From the NCBI RefSeq assembly GCF_018310695.1, contig NZ_JAGXCY010000022.1, forward strand, positions 1 to 64,000: 64,000 bases of DNA. The letters are read 5' to 3'. The notes under the pieces are model-generated. The model ran no database searches, had not been told where the DNA came from, and worked only from the letters and a program-made list of their open reading frames with translations. The stretch's first letter is position 1; each line of letters begins with the position of its first letter. This document shows positions 7,308-17,077 of the stretch, one piece after another. The DNA is from Paenibacillus sp. Marseille-Q4541. Lineage in GTDB: Bacteria; Bacillota; Bacilli; Paenibacillales; Paenibacillaceae. Both the position numbers and the translations under genes were made by a program.

Positions 7308-8507
7308 GTGGATAAGCGTTCGACACTCATTCCATCGTCAAAGAAACTCCTATATGACCGGATCGCAGAACAAGGTACTGTATCCAAATCAGACCTGCTA
7401 TCTACCTTTTCGCTTACGAAGAGTACGATGACTCGGTTATTAGAGGAGATGACACAAGAAGGCTTACTCATAGAATCGGGGTTTGGACAATCTAGCGGCG
7501 GCAGAAGACCGATCTTATACCAGATTAATCCTTCCTATGGATATATATTAGGTTTAGAAATATCCAGGGTGTACTCGGCCTTGGGATTATTTGATATGCA
7601 GATGAATCCTAAATCAATTGTTCATTGGCGAATGGATCAAGCTTTCACACCGGAAAAGTTTTTGGAACATATCCATCATCACATCCGAGCTTTCCTGAGA
7701 GATCATCAGTTGCAAGATCACCAAATTATCGGTATGGGAATCGGGGCTGTCGGTCCGCTCGACCGGGAAAAGGGGCTGATTCTCAGCCCACTGCATTTTC
7801 CTGCTACGGGGTGGAATGATTTACCCATCAGTAAACTTGTGGAGGAGCGCACGGGATTTAAGGTTATGCTGGATAACGGGGCCAATACGGCTCTGCTTGG
7901 TGAACGCTGGTCCATAAGGCATGCAAACATTCAACATATGCTCTATGTACATGCAGGAGCAGGTCTCCGCTCTGCTATGATGTCCTATGGTAGTATTGTT
8001 CATGGCACGATGGATATGGAAGATGCGATCGGTCAAATGATCATTCAGACGGACGGTCCAAGACTGGACCATAGCGGAAATTACGGAGCGCTGGAAGCAT
8101 TCGTATCCATAAAAGCGCTCGTGAACCAGGCACGCGCTGAAGTGAAACTAGGCAGAGAATCGATACTTAGAACCTATAAAGTGTCCGCAGAACAACTGAC
8201 TTACGATGTGTTAGTCCAAGCTTTTAGAGATGGCGATCCACATGCACGGGAATTGTTTACGCAGGCCGCTGTTCACTTCGGCATTGGCCTCGCTAACGTC
8301 ATTAATCTATTTCATCCCGAGACTATTATTCTAGGCGGTGCGCTCATTCACTCTCATGAGTTGTTCTTCCAAACCGCTGTCAAAGTTGCCCTGGAGAACA
8401 CATACCGTTATCCTGAATATCAGCCCCATTTCTCATTAGGGAAATTGAAAGAAGAAGCGGTCGTAACGGGCGCAGCCATTATGGTAAGAGATCATATGGT
8501 GCTCTAG
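7308..8507 (+). CDS. ROK family transcriptional regulator
   Basis: 399-residue protein with an N-terminal winged helix-turn-helix (about residues 10-65, including VSKSDLLSTFSLTKSTMTRLLEEM) and a C-terminal sugar-kinase-like ROK domain (ILGLEISRVYSALGLF; GMGIGAVGPLD; LDNGANTALLGERW). Such XylR/NagC-type proteins are sugar-responsive repressors. The zinc motif with clustered cysteines normally found after the GH segment is absent; the equivalent stretch is HSGNYGALEAFVS. The GTG at 7308 is chosen because GGGGAGGTG lies just before it. No sugar genes are adjacent, so the regulon is unknown. Confidence 0.85.
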   Translation: MDKRSTLIPSSKKLLYDRIAEQGTVSKSDLLSTFSLTKSTMTRLLEEMTQEGLLIESGFGQSSGGRRPILYQINPSYGYILGLEISRVYSALGLFDMQMNPKSIVHWRMDQAFTPEKFLEHIHHHIRAFLRDHQLQDHQIIGMGIGAVGPLDREKGLILSPLHFPATGWNDLPISKLVEERTGFKVMLDNGANTALLGERWSIRHANIQHMLYVHAGAGLRSAMMSYGSIVHGTMDMEDAIGQMIIQTDGPRLDHSGNYGALEAFVSIKALVNQARAEVKLGRESILRTYKVSAEQLTYDVLVQAFRDGDPHARELFTQAAVHFGIGLANVINLFHPETIILGGALIHSHELFFQTAVKVALENTYRYPEYQPHFSLGKLKEEAVVTGAAIMVRDHMVL

Positions 8508-8574
8508 CGACAACTTCTACAATATACGTTTCAGATGATAATAAAAAACACTACACTCCCTTAGGAGAACAATA

Positions 8575-10269
8575 ATGAACTTAAAATATATGCTTGATGA
8601 AACAGAGTGGCAAATTCTCGTTCAAAAAGTAGGGGAAAGTTTCAATGATCTTACGATAAAACGTGGATTTGAGCAGTACAAACAAGAGCGTGCCCACCTT
8701 ATAAAAATATCCAATCCCGAACATATTAAAGGCTTTGTCGAAGGCAATGACGAGGAACGGTACCAAGTTACTCTCAATCTAGATACTTTATCCGACAGTC
8801 ATTGTACTTGTCCCGTTCCATCCTATTGTAAGCATATGATTGCCGTGCTTCTTGCTTACGTTAGTCAATATGGACGGTCCGTTCATGCCATGGTCAATGC
8901 CAATTCAGCAGCGACCTTTAAGCAGCCGGATAAACCTGCCCATCTTACGAATCCTGCTAGATCTTCTGGCCAGCAAACTTCAAGTTCAGAGCCACAGAAC
9001 AGGGTCCGCAAAACAAACACCGCTGAGCAATTACAATTGCAGGAGCTAGCAAACAAGTTACCTTCCATGCCCATCCAAGATTGGCATGCTTTTTTCAAGC
9101 TGTGTACCTCCTCCGTAGGATCTGGCAGCCCGAATGTTCAATATGCAAAAGAAGCTCTAGCTTCAATTTATAATCAGCAACCTGAGCTTTCACCTGTGTT
9201 GGACCAGCTATATAAGCTTCATGCTCTATTGTTTGTGCTTGATAAACTTGTGAGGCCCCTGCAGAATTCAGAAATGCATCGAAATATTTTCATAGGCTAT
9301 CACACACAGGTTGCCGCTGATGATGTACAGGAAGAAATAATACGGATATTGACTGAGCCGCTGATGATAAGGGACGAACCGGAGCTTTGGTCTCGTGTGT
9401 CAGAGACTTCAGACTACTTACGGAGCCGCATGCTGGTGGAATCAAGCAATCTCCGTTATTTTTCCGTAGCCTATGATTCTCTCTGGTTGCACTGGATTCA
9501 TCCTAACCTTAAGGACAAGTCAATGTACGAAGAGGAACTAGAACAGTTACTATCCGCGGAAGATGAGCTTAAAACCTCGCTTGCCAAACTTCCCTGGTGG
9601 TTAGCTCAAAGCCAAATCCACTTCTTTTTAGATCAGGATCAGCCTGCTTTGGAGCTGCTGCAGCAAGCCAATCAAAAAGGGATTATTCCTCCCGAGCGTT
9701 TCTTTCTTTTTCTGCAAATTCTGTCTTCAAAAGGGCAGTGGTCGAGACTACAAGATTGGCTCCTCGCCATCGGTCCGATGATGCTTAGCAGACCTCGGGA
9801 GCAGCATATTCAAGAGTATGTGAACCTATGGGAACAGGTTATTCAGCATTCCTCTAGTTCGGATTCCGAGCAGCATTTGTGGAACAGCCTGATCCATATG
9901 CTCCCTTTTTCGAGGAAGATATATGAAGAAACCCTACTCGCTCATAGTAAGTGGCAGCAGTGGATGGATTACCAGCTAAGCAGCGGTACAGAGCCTTTGG
10001 ATTTCCGTGTCAGCGTCCTAAAGCCGATAGAGAAAAATGCTCCTGAACTGCTATTGCCCTTCTATCATCAAGGTGTTGAGAGATATATTCTACTTAAGAA
10101 TAGAGATAGCTATAAAGCAGCCGTTAAATTACTAAAACGATTATCCAAACTGTATCTAAAAATGAAACAAGAAACACGCTGGGAACAGTTCATCACTACT
10201 TTTGCTAACCGTCATAGTCGTCTGCGTGCGCTGCAAGAGGAGCTTCGAAAGGGGAAACTGATACCATGA
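8575..10269 (+). CDS. SWIM zinc-finger protein (YwqB-like)
   Basis: 564 residues. The SWIM finger CxC-x(n)-CxH is visible as CTCPVPSYCKH around residues 78-88; the remainder is a long helical region with no enzyme motif. The partner gene overlaps its last four bases (ATGA) and encodes an SNF2 helicase, the same pair as Bacillus ywqB-ywqA. SWIM fingers next to SNF2 ATPases probably help bind DNA or partner protein; the exact function of the pair is not established. AGGAGAAC precedes the ATG. Confidence 0.85.
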   Translation: MNLKYMLDETEWQILVQKVGESFNDLTIKRGFEQYKQERAHLIKISNPEHIKGFVEGNDEERYQVTLNLDTLSDSHCTCPVPSYCKHMIAVLLAYVSQYGRSVHAMVNANSAATFKQPDKPAHLTNPARSSGQQTSSSEPQNRVRKTNTAEQLQLQELANKLPSMPIQDWHAFFKLCTSSVGSGSPNVQYAKEALASIYNQQPELSPVLDQLYKLHALLFVLDKLVRPLQNSEMHRNIFIGYHTQVAADDVQEEIIRILTEPLMIRDEPELWSRVSETSDYLRSRMLVESSNLRYFSVAYDSLWLHWIHPNLKDKSMYEEELEQLLSAEDELKTSLAKLPWWLAQSQIHFFLDQDQPALELLQQANQKGIIPPERFFLFLQILSSKGQWSRLQDWLLAIGPMMLSRPREQHIQEYVNLWEQVIQHSSSSDSEQHLWNSLIHMLPFSRKIYEETLLAHSKWQQWMDYQLSSGTEPLDFRVSVLKPIEKNAPELLLPFYHQGVERYILLKNRDSYKAAVKLLKRLSKLYLKMKQETRWEQFITTFANRHSRLRALQEELRKGKLIP

Positions 10270-13244
10270 GCCAATACACAGAAACCATCACTGTTCATAT
10301 CAGTCTCAGCACTTATGGGGATGCTCTTATTTACGGTTTGACCGCAGCAAACAGATACGTATCCGGAATGGATTTGAAACAGCGTCTATTTGCCTGGCAC
10401 GAGGCATCGATGTATGGTACGGAGCTGGAAATTAGGCAGGCCAATGAGGTTGAACTTATTATTCTCCCCGCGGAGCATGTTCTTCCCTTCTTGGCAGAAC
10501 GTAGACTCTTACATCATATCGAATGGTTGTGGGATGAAGAAGCCACGCATTGGATTGAGCTTGCCTCTATTTTGAATGTATGTATTGAAGAGAGGCAATT
10601 TATTCCTAGCCTTACTGCCTTCCGGCAAGGAAAACTCGCCTGGACCTGGGACACAAAAACCTTGACTACAGCAGCAACGGCTACATTAAAGCAACTAAAA
10701 GACAATCATCCTAGCGATTACGCCGGATTAAACGCAGCTTTCTCGTCTGCCGTGTTTTACCGCTATTATGGAACTGAAGTTACTGCTTCCGATTTACGCA
10801 CGGAGTATCCATTACTCTTCACTAAAGATCATCGTTCAGTTGCTGGTATAAATGAACAAGCATGGCTCGTTTCGATTGGCTGGAGAGCAGATGCTGCTCC
10901 TTTCCGTCTCTTACTACAGTTACTGGAACCAGACGATGATGATCCATCATGGCGACTTAAGCTCGTGTTACAAGATAAAATCGATCCCGTGATTCTTATT
11001 CCCGTGCGTCTTGCTGAGGATGGACATGTATCTGGTGGGTGGCCGGATTCTTGGTCAAGCCACATTAGCGAACGCTCATCTGGATGGCTGGAACATTTAC
11101 GTTCAAGTCTTCCTAAGGAACAATGGGCTGAACATAGCGGAGATGTCCTTAGTAAACCGCTGACGGATGAGACCGCTTGGAAATTTCTAACGGTAGATAG
11201 CCGTCGTTTACTAGAAGCGGGTTGGCAGGTACTCCTTCCCGCTTGGTGGGAAGCTGCTAGTCGTAAACGCCCTAAGCTTCGGGCCAAAATTCGAGCAGAT
11301 GAAGGAAGCAATGAAGGACAAACAAGTAAAGGTAAGTCATTATTTGGGCTAAATTCCATCATTCAATTCGATTGGCGTATTGCCATTGGAGACGCCCAGT
11401 TCACCGAAGCTGAGTTTGCAGCACTCGTGGCTCGCAATGAGCGATTAGTGCAATTTCGAGGACAATGGATCCCGCTTGACCCGGCCCTGCTGGCACAGAT
11501 ATCCCAAGCGATGGCAGGGGTAGACAGCTCGCAGGGGCTTTCTTTTCAAGATATATTGCATCTACACCTATTGGAGAACAATCAAGTTTCCTATGGTGGC
11601 CGGGCCCCGAAACAGGTAGAGGAAGAGGAAGATGAGAATCAGCACATTCAAATCGGTGTCGAGCTTAATGAACATTTGACTAAGCTTATCCATCAATTAG
11701 GGCGACAATCGGAGTGGCCGAAGCTCAGCGTTCCAAGTGATCTTCAGGCGGAACTACGAACGTATCAATACGATGGTTTTTCCTGGCTGGTCTTTCTGCG
11801 TAACTATGGGCTAGGGGCTTGCCTAGCAGATGATATGGGGCTTGGTAAAACCCTGCAGTTTATTACCTATTTATTACATCTAAAAGAGACCAACATAGCT
11901 ACAGATCCAGTACCTCCTTCACTTTTGATTTGTCCTACCTCGGTACTCGGCAACTGGCAGAAGGAATTAAGTCGGTTCGCCCCGTCCCTTCGGGTCATGC
12001 TCCATTATGGAAGTAACCGTGCGAGTGGGGATGATTTTCATGCACAAATCAGGCAAGCGGACATCATTATCACTTCCTATGCCACAGCAACACTTGATCA
12101 AGAATTACTGAGTACAGTTACATGGGAATCGCTCTGTTTGGATGAAGCTCAAAACATCAAAAATGCTCAAACGAAACAATCTACTGCTGTCCGCAGTTTC
12201 CAAGCAAAACATCGGATCGCGCTTACGGGAACGCCCATAGAAAATCGGCTCTCGGAACTATGGTCTCTTTATGATTTTACAAACCCAGGCTACCTGGGAA
12301 CTGCACGAGCATTCAACACTCGGTTCATTCAAGCGATTGAGAAAGACCAGGATGAGCAAAAGACAATCCATCTACAAAAGCTTGTGAAGCCGTTTATGCT
12401 GCGCCGTAAGAAGAAGGATCCTGCGATTCAGCTCGATCTACCCGATAAAAATGAAATGAAAACCTATATTCAACTTACTGCTGAGCAAAGTGCCCTCTAT
12501 GACCAAGCCGTTAACGACTTAATGAACAAAATGAAGGAGCTAGAGGGGATCGAAAGAAAAGGAGCCATTCTTGCAACACTTACCCATTTGAAGCAGCTTT
12601 GCGATCATCCGGTATTGTTAACAAAAGAGACTATAGCTGGTATTCAGGGCGATCAGGACAGTCCGTTTAACTCCGACATGTTAATCAGCCGTTCGTCCAA
12701 ACTGGAACGATTGCTCGAAATGGTCAAAGAACTTCGTGATGAAGGCGAACGATGCCTCATTTTCACACAGTATATCGGCATGGGAGAGATATTGAAGCAG
12801 GTTCTCCAGCAAGAACTGCAGGAGCCTGTGCTCTATCTAAACGGGAGTACATCAAAGATGGCTCGCGACCGGATGATTGAACAGTTTCAATCTCAGTCCC
12901 TGCCACCTACTGAACAGCCAAACGTATTTATTCTTTCAATTAAAGCTGGCGGCGTAGGGCTTAATCTGACTGCGGCCAATCATGTGTTCCACTTTGACCG
13001 CTGGTGGAATCCAGCCGTAGAGAATCAAGCGACCGACCGTGCTTACCGTATGGGTCAGACCAAGGACGTACAGGTGCATAAGTTCATTGCGCTAGGTACG
13101 CTTGAGGAGCACATTGATGAGATGCTCGAGAACAAACAGCAACTCAGCGACAATGTCATATCCAGCACGGAGAGCTGGATTACCGAGCTGTCGACCGTGG
13201 CGCTCAAAGACCTGTTCACGTTACGACGTGATATTACTGGTTAA
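10266..13244 (+). CDS. SNF2/Rad54-family helicase (YwqA-like)
   Basis: 992-residue SF2 ATPase. The first RecA lobe has DDMGLGKTLQF (Walker A), DEAQNIKN (Walker B, DEAQ variant) and TGTPIENRLSELWSLYDF; the second has RCLIFTQYIGM, LNGSTSKMARD and the SNF2 motif VI region RWWNPAVENQATDRAYRMGQ. About 500 N-terminal residues precede the motor and match the bacterial SNF2 associated domain found in this group. It probably remodels protein-DNA complexes during transcription or repair. Coupled by ATGA overlap to the SWIM gene. Confidence 0.92.
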   Translation: MSQYTETITVHISLSTYGDALIYGLTAANRYVSGMDLKQRLFAWHEASMYGTELEIRQANEVELIILPAEHVLPFLAERRLLHHIEWLWDEEATHWIELASILNVCIEERQFIPSLTAFRQGKLAWTWDTKTLTTAATATLKQLKDNHPSDYAGLNAAFSSAVFYRYYGTEVTASDLRTEYPLLFTKDHRSVAGINEQAWLVSIGWRADAAPFRLLLQLLEPDDDDPSWRLKLVLQDKIDPVILIPVRLAEDGHVSGGWPDSWSSHISERSSGWLEHLRSSLPKEQWAEHSGDVLSKPLTDETAWKFLTVDSRRLLEAGWQVLLPAWWEAASRKRPKLRAKIRADEGSNEGQTSKGKSLFGLNSIIQFDWRIAIGDAQFTEAEFAALVARNERLVQFRGQWIPLDPALLAQISQAMAGVDSSQGLSFQDILHLHLLENNQVSYGGRAPKQVEEEEDENQHIQIGVELNEHLTKLIHQLGRQSEWPKLSVPSDLQAELRTYQYDGFSWLVFLRNYGLGACLADDMGLGKTLQFITYLLHLKETNIATDPVPPSLLICPTSVLGNWQKELSRFAPSLRVMLHYGSNRASGDDFHAQIRQADIIITSYATATLDQELLSTVTWESLCLDEAQNIKNAQTKQSTAVRSFQAKHRIALTGTPIENRLSELWSLYDFTNPGYLGTARAFNTRFIQAIEKDQDEQKTIHLQKLVKPFMLRRKKKDPAIQLDLPDKNEMKTYIQLTAEQSALYDQAVNDLMNKMKELEGIERKGAILATLTHLKQLCDHPVLLTKETIAGIQGDQDSPFNSDMLISRSSKLERLLEMVKELRDEGERCLIFTQYIGMGEILKQVLQQELQEPVLYLNGSTSKMARDRMIEQFQSQSLPPTEQPNVFILSIKAGGVGLNLTAANHVFHFDRWWNPAVENQATDRAYRMGQTKDVQVHKFIALGTLEEHIDEMLENKQQLSDNVISSTESWITELSTVALKDLFTLRRDITG

Positions 13245-13327
13245 TTACGACCCTAAGAGAACCTCTACAGTGTATTATCATAAGTACGACCATATTTAGT
13301 AGAGTAACTCATCACGCATAGCACAAC

Positions 13328-13370
13328 AAAGAAGAGGCCACTGTGAAGACGTACAGGTGGCCTCTTCTTT
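13328..13370. terminator. Bidirectional terminator between SNF2 and sulfatase genes
   Basis: Arms AAAGAAGAGGCCAC (13328-13341) and GTGGCCTCTTCTTT (13357-13370) form a 14-bp perfect stem between convergent genes. Confidence 0.85.
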
Positions 13371-13443
13371 GTTAGCGTTACGTTGAAAAAATGGACAAAC
13401 TGTACCTCCAATGGTTAGATCCAGCTAGCCATTGGGTCCATTT

Positions 13444-14943
13444 CTATCTGCTTCCATCCGGCCTAATGTGAGATAACACGGCAACCGGTTTACAACCAAC
13501 GACCAGTTTATCATGTTGTACATATCCTTCTTCACGACCTTGAAGCTCACGGACGAGTGCTGAACGAAAATACTTAATACGTTCTTGCCATTCTGGATAA
13601 TGAATTACATTATGGACTTCATAAGGGTCCTGTACTAAATCGAAGAATTGCTCCTCACCGGTTTGAGAGAACCATATGTACTTCTCCGTGCCACTAGTTA
13701 TCCACTGATTAGATGCCATGCCTTGCGAATGCTCACCGTGAAGATATTCACGCCACGGCTTATCCAGCGATTCATTGTTAGCCCGTGCTAACCCCCATAT
13801 ACTCTCCCCTTCTATGGAATCAGGGACCTTGATGGAGGCAGCATCTAATAGAGTCGGCATAATATCACGTAATTCAACAACTTCGGAAACAACAGAACCG
13901 GCAGCTAGGTTCAAGTGACCTCCCAAATCATTTACTATGAACGGAATATGAGCACTTCCTTCATAAGGCAACGACTTTCTAAACAAATGATGATCTCCTA
14001 AGAGTTCACCATGATCAGATGTAAACATGATCATCGTATTATTTCGTTCTCCGTATTCATCTAGCACCTGCAAAAAGCGACCAATTTGATGATCGATATG
14101 TGTAATCAAAGCATAATATGCCGCCATGGCCATCTTCAAGCGACGCTTCGGAACGAATCCTTGCGAAGTCACCGGATTGAATCCATTCAAATGTGGATCT
14201 TCCTTCATCGCCCAATCTCCGACAATAGGTTCAGGAATTTCTGCATCTTTATATAAATCTAAATAGGATTGCGGTGGATCAAGTGGAGAATGAGGACGTA
14301 CGAAAGACATCCACAAGAAGAACGGCTTACTCGGGTCTCTCCGGCGTAAAAAATCTATCGACTGACTAACGGTCCAATTCGTCGGATGCAGGTGCTCAGG
14401 AAGAGTCCAAGGCCTTGCAACTGTGGAAGCATTACAATCCAGTCCTAGATCTAGCAGATCTGCTCCCGGAACCTGCCCGCGAAGCCATTGCAAATAATCA
14501 TCCACTTCATCATAGTGTTCTTGAACAGCGGTGTTATGTTTATTCCGATTATAGTGTAGATAACCATCGTGCAATACCACATTATGGAATCCAAGCAAGC
14601 TGCGTGCTGGATACACATGCATTTTGCCAACGCATTGCGTATGATAACCCGATTTAGCTAACTCTCCTGGCAGCGTGGTTTGATAGTTCCATGGCACTCT
14701 CTCTTGATAGCCTACACGTCCGTGAGATGCTTGTTTGAGCCCTGTAAAAATAGCTGCACGAGCCGGTACACATGTGGGCGTTGCTGAATAAGCATGGTCG
14801 AATCGTACTCCAGTTCGAGCTAACTCATCCAGATTAGGTGTTTCCACAACTGGATGACCTAATATACTTAGACAATCGAATCTCATTTGGTCGACTGTAA
14901 TCAATAGAATATTAGGACGATTAGACTCCGTCTTCGGTTTCAT
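13444..14943 (-). CDS. Cys-type sulfatase
   Basis: 499-residue sulfatase. The N-terminal metal site LLITVDQMRFDC and the signature CVPARAAIFTG (near residue 56) mark a type I sulfatase whose Cys must be converted to formylglycine. Further family blocks include FTSDHGELLGDHHLF, with the Asp and His that complete the Ca2+ site. No signal peptide is seen, so it would act in the cytoplasm on imported substrate. It is the last gene of the operon that runs from the lipoprotein binding protein through two permeases. GAGGGGG precedes the ATG. No formylglycine-generating enzyme is encoded in the window. The exact sulfate ester is unknown. Confidence 0.9.
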   Translation of the reverse strand: MKPKTESNRPNILLITVDQMRFDCLSILGHPVVETPNLDELARTGVRFDHAYSATPTCVPARAAIFTGLKQASHGRVGYQERVPWNYQTTLPGELAKSGYHTQCVGKMHVYPARSLLGFHNVVLHDGYLHYNRNKHNTAVQEHYDEVDDYLQWLRGQVPGADLLDLGLDCNASTVARPWTLPEHLHPTNWTVSQSIDFLRRRDPSKPFFLWMSFVRPHSPLDPPQSYLDLYKDAEIPEPIVGDWAMKEDPHLNGFNPVTSQGFVPKRRLKMAMAAYYALITHIDHQIGRFLQVLDEYGERNNTMIMFTSDHGELLGDHHLFRKSLPYEGSAHIPFIVNDLGGHLNLAAGSVVSEVVELRDIMPTLLDAASIKVPDSIEGESIWGLARANNESLDKPWREYLHGEHSQGMASNQWITSGTEKYIWFSQTGEEQFFDLVQDPYEVHNVIHYPEWQERIKYFRSALVRELQGREEGYVQHDKLVVGCKPVAVLSHIRPDGSR

Positions 14944-15059
14944 TTCATAGCCCCCTCTAGAGCAGAACCTACAATTTTTAGTATAAAAACGTCAAATTCA
15001 CATTTCATACCACTTGATCTCATTCGCTTTTGCCTACATGATATCCTTCAACTCGGCAG
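14944..15059. other. Spacer between small membrane protein and sulfatase
   Basis: About 115 bases containing only the sulfatase ribosome binding site (GAGGGGG) as a recognised element. Confidence 0.4.
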
Positions 15060-15239
15060 TTACTTGTATTTACGATTATAGAACCATAGCAGACCGATCA
15101 GCATGGCGACCCCTAATAGCATAAGCCCGAGTCCTGGTGCACCAATGTCTTTTTGTCCAACAATAACAAGTACTATACCGACGATAAATACGATCGACAT
15201 CAGCACAATGCGTAAATTATCTTTCATTGAATCGTTCAT
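15060..15239 (-). CDS. 59-residue two-span membrane protein in the sulfatase operon
   Basis: Short frame between the permease and the sulfatase: ATG at 15237-15239, stop TAA at 15060-15062. The translation starts MNDSMKDNLRIVLMSIVFIV and contains two hydrophobic helices separated by a GQKDIGAPG turn, ending in the positive tail WFYNRKYK. AAGGTG is placed 6 bases before the ATG, and the start lies 9 bases after the upstream permease stop, so it fits the operon perfectly. Family not recognised; could be an accessory subunit of the transporter or an unrelated small membrane protein. Confidence 0.7.
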   Translation of the reverse strand: MNDSMKDNLRIVLMSIVFIVGIVLVIVGQKDIGAPGLGLMLLGVAMLIGLLWFYNRKYK

Positions 15240-15248
15240 ATTAGCACC

Positions 15249-16139
15249 TTAACCTTTCAACCCGCCCATCGTCATCCCTTGGGTCAGCTTCTTTTGGACT
15301 AGAATATATAGAATCAACGTTGGCAGCATGACGATGACTAGACCTGCGTACATCTGACCGTACTCAACCGCCGATTTTTGCGCTGCCATTAGATTCATTA
15401 AACCTACCGGTAATGTTTTAAGGCCTGGTTTGGTAAGCATGGTCATGGACACGATATATTCATTCCAGAAAGATAAGAAGTTAAACAAAATGACAGTTAC
15501 AATGCTAGGTCTGGCCATTGGCATAATGACCTGTACCATGGTACGAAAATAGCCTGCACCATCTACGGCAGCAGCTTCCTCGTATTCTTTTGGTAATGAC
15601 TTGAAATATCCCGACATGAGATAGATCGTAAATGACAGCGCCATAGCAGCATAGATCAGCCCAAGAATGAACAAATTGTTCAACAGGATCGGCTGTCCAA
15701 AAATGTCGCGAAGCACCTTATCTCCATTATTAAGCATAAGGAAAATAGGAACGACGATATAGTTGATATTGATAAACAGCCCCGCCATAAACATCATGCT
15801 CAAGATACGATTCCCTTTAAATTTAAACCGTGAAAGTACATAAGCTGCCGGCAATGCTACGACTAGTAGAAGTACGAGTCCGATTACAGTCACAATACCG
15901 GAATTAAGCATGTATGTACCCATGTTTGCCGTTAACCATGCATCAGCAAAGTTCTGCAGATAGATCCCTTCTGGAAGCGCCCATGGACTGCCATAGAACT
16001 CACTATCTTGTTTGATAGAGGAAACAAACGCCCATAGTACAGGGACCATGATGATTACGGCCAAAGCGATCAAAATCACGTAAATGAAGACTTTAAGAAC
16101 CTTATCGCTGCGGCTATTTCGTGTAAGTGTATTTTTCAT
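15249..16139 (-). CDS. ABC sugar transporter permease (MalG family)
   Basis: 296-residue inner permease with six predicted helices. The EAA loop that contacts the ATPase reads EYEEAAAVDGAGYFRTMVQV, typical of the carbohydrate CUT1 group. GGAGGGG lies before the ATG. It follows the MalF-like gene by 12 bases. No ATPase gene is nearby; CUT1 importers of this group commonly share a multipurpose MsmX-type ATPase encoded elsewhere. Together with the sulfatase, the likely substrate is a sulfated oligosaccharide (inference). Confidence 0.92.
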   Translation of the reverse strand: MKNTLTRNSRSDKVLKVFIYVILIALAVIIMVPVLWAFVSSIKQDSEFYGSPWALPEGIYLQNFADAWLTANMGTYMLNSGIVTVIGLVLLLVVALPAAYVLSRFKFKGNRILSMMFMAGLFININYIVVPIFLMLNNGDKVLRDIFGQPILLNNLFILGLIYAAMALSFTIYLMSGYFKSLPKEYEEAAAVDGAGYFRTMVQVIMPMARPSIVTVILFNFLSFWNEYIVSMTMLTKPGLKTLPVGLMNLMAAQKSAVEYGQMYAGLVIVMLPTLILYILVQKKLTQGMTMGGLKG

Positions 16140-16151
16140 TTTGTCCCCTCC

Positions 16152-17045
16152 TTAATATTCCAAATGCTCTCGTTTGGTGACTGCATTCAATATGGCAGCA
16201 AGCGCAAAAGAGAATAGGAACACAACAACACCGATCGCCATTCCGTAGCCATACGAGGAATTGGTATAAGCTTCTTTGTACATATAGCTCAGGAATACCT
16301 CAGTGGCACCGTCTGGACCACCGCTCGTCATCGCCATAACGAACAAAAAGCTCATATTAATCGTGCTGATGATGAAAAAGGTGAGGGTCGTACGTATATT
16401 CGTCCAGATTAGTGGAATTGTGATAGAGAAAAATTGTGTCGAACGGCCCGCACCCTCGAGCTCGGCCGATTCATATAAACTCTCAGGTACATTGGCCATA
16501 CTTGCCATATACATAACCATGTAATACCCGATCGCCTGCCAAATCATAGCACCCCCAAGGCTGAAGATGACAATCTTCTGGTCTCCAAGCCAAAGGATGG
16601 GCTCAGCTCCGGATCCACGGAACAAATTCAAAATAGAGTTTAGAAGCCCGCTGTTTGGATCAAATATCGCAGAGAATATCGCGCTGATAACGACGACAGA
16701 CAGAATATTCGGAATATAGAAAATGATGCGTAATAGGTTTTGCCCTTTCAGTTGTTCACGAGAGAGAATCGAGGCAAATATAAGTGCGAGCGCAAAGGTC
16801 ACGACTGTAACGATAACGATGAGTAATACACTGTTTTGAAAGGTTTGATAAAACTTGTCACTTTGAAATAATTTGCTGAAATTTTGAAATCCTACAAAGG
16901 TTTTGTCATCTGTATAGCCACCCCACTTGTAAAGTGACATCCGAAATACATTGACTGTGGGGATAATCATGAAAATAACGAACAAGAGAACGGCGGGGGC
17001 TAGACAGAAAAATATAAATCGTCCTCTTCCTTTTTTGTTTTCTAT
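16152..17045 (-). CDS. ABC sugar transporter permease (MalF family), apparent ATA start
   Basis: CUT1 permease of about 297 residues if read from ATA at 17043-17045. The only standard start codon near the 5' end is TTG at 16983-16985, which would begin in the middle of the first membrane helix. Upstream of it the frame continues in a perfectly family-like way (IENKKGRGRFIFF, then APAVLLFVIF), and AAGGAGAGG stands 7-8 bases before the ATA, just where the ribosome binding site for an ATG should be. The EAA loop ESLYESAELEGAGRSTQFF is intact. Either translation starts at ATA, or the base is an error or a recent ATG-to-ATA mutation. Confidence 0.85.
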   Translation of the reverse strand: MENKKGRGRFIFFCLAPAVLLFVIFMIIPTVNVFRMSLYKWGGYTDDKTFVGFQNFSKLFQSDKFYQTFQNSVLLIVIVTVVTFALALIFASILSREQLKGQNLLRIIFYIPNILSVVVISAIFSAIFDPNSGLLNSILNLFRGSGAEPILWLGDQKIVIFSLGGAMIWQAIGYYMVMYMASMANVPESLYESAELEGAGRSTQFFSITIPLIWTNIRTTLTFFIISTINMSFLFVMAMTSGGPDGATEVFLSYMYKEAYTNSSYGYGMAIGVVVFLFSFALAAILNAVTKREHLEY

Positions 17046-17077
17046 TGGAAACCTCTCCTTCCTTAGGGAAGAATAAA

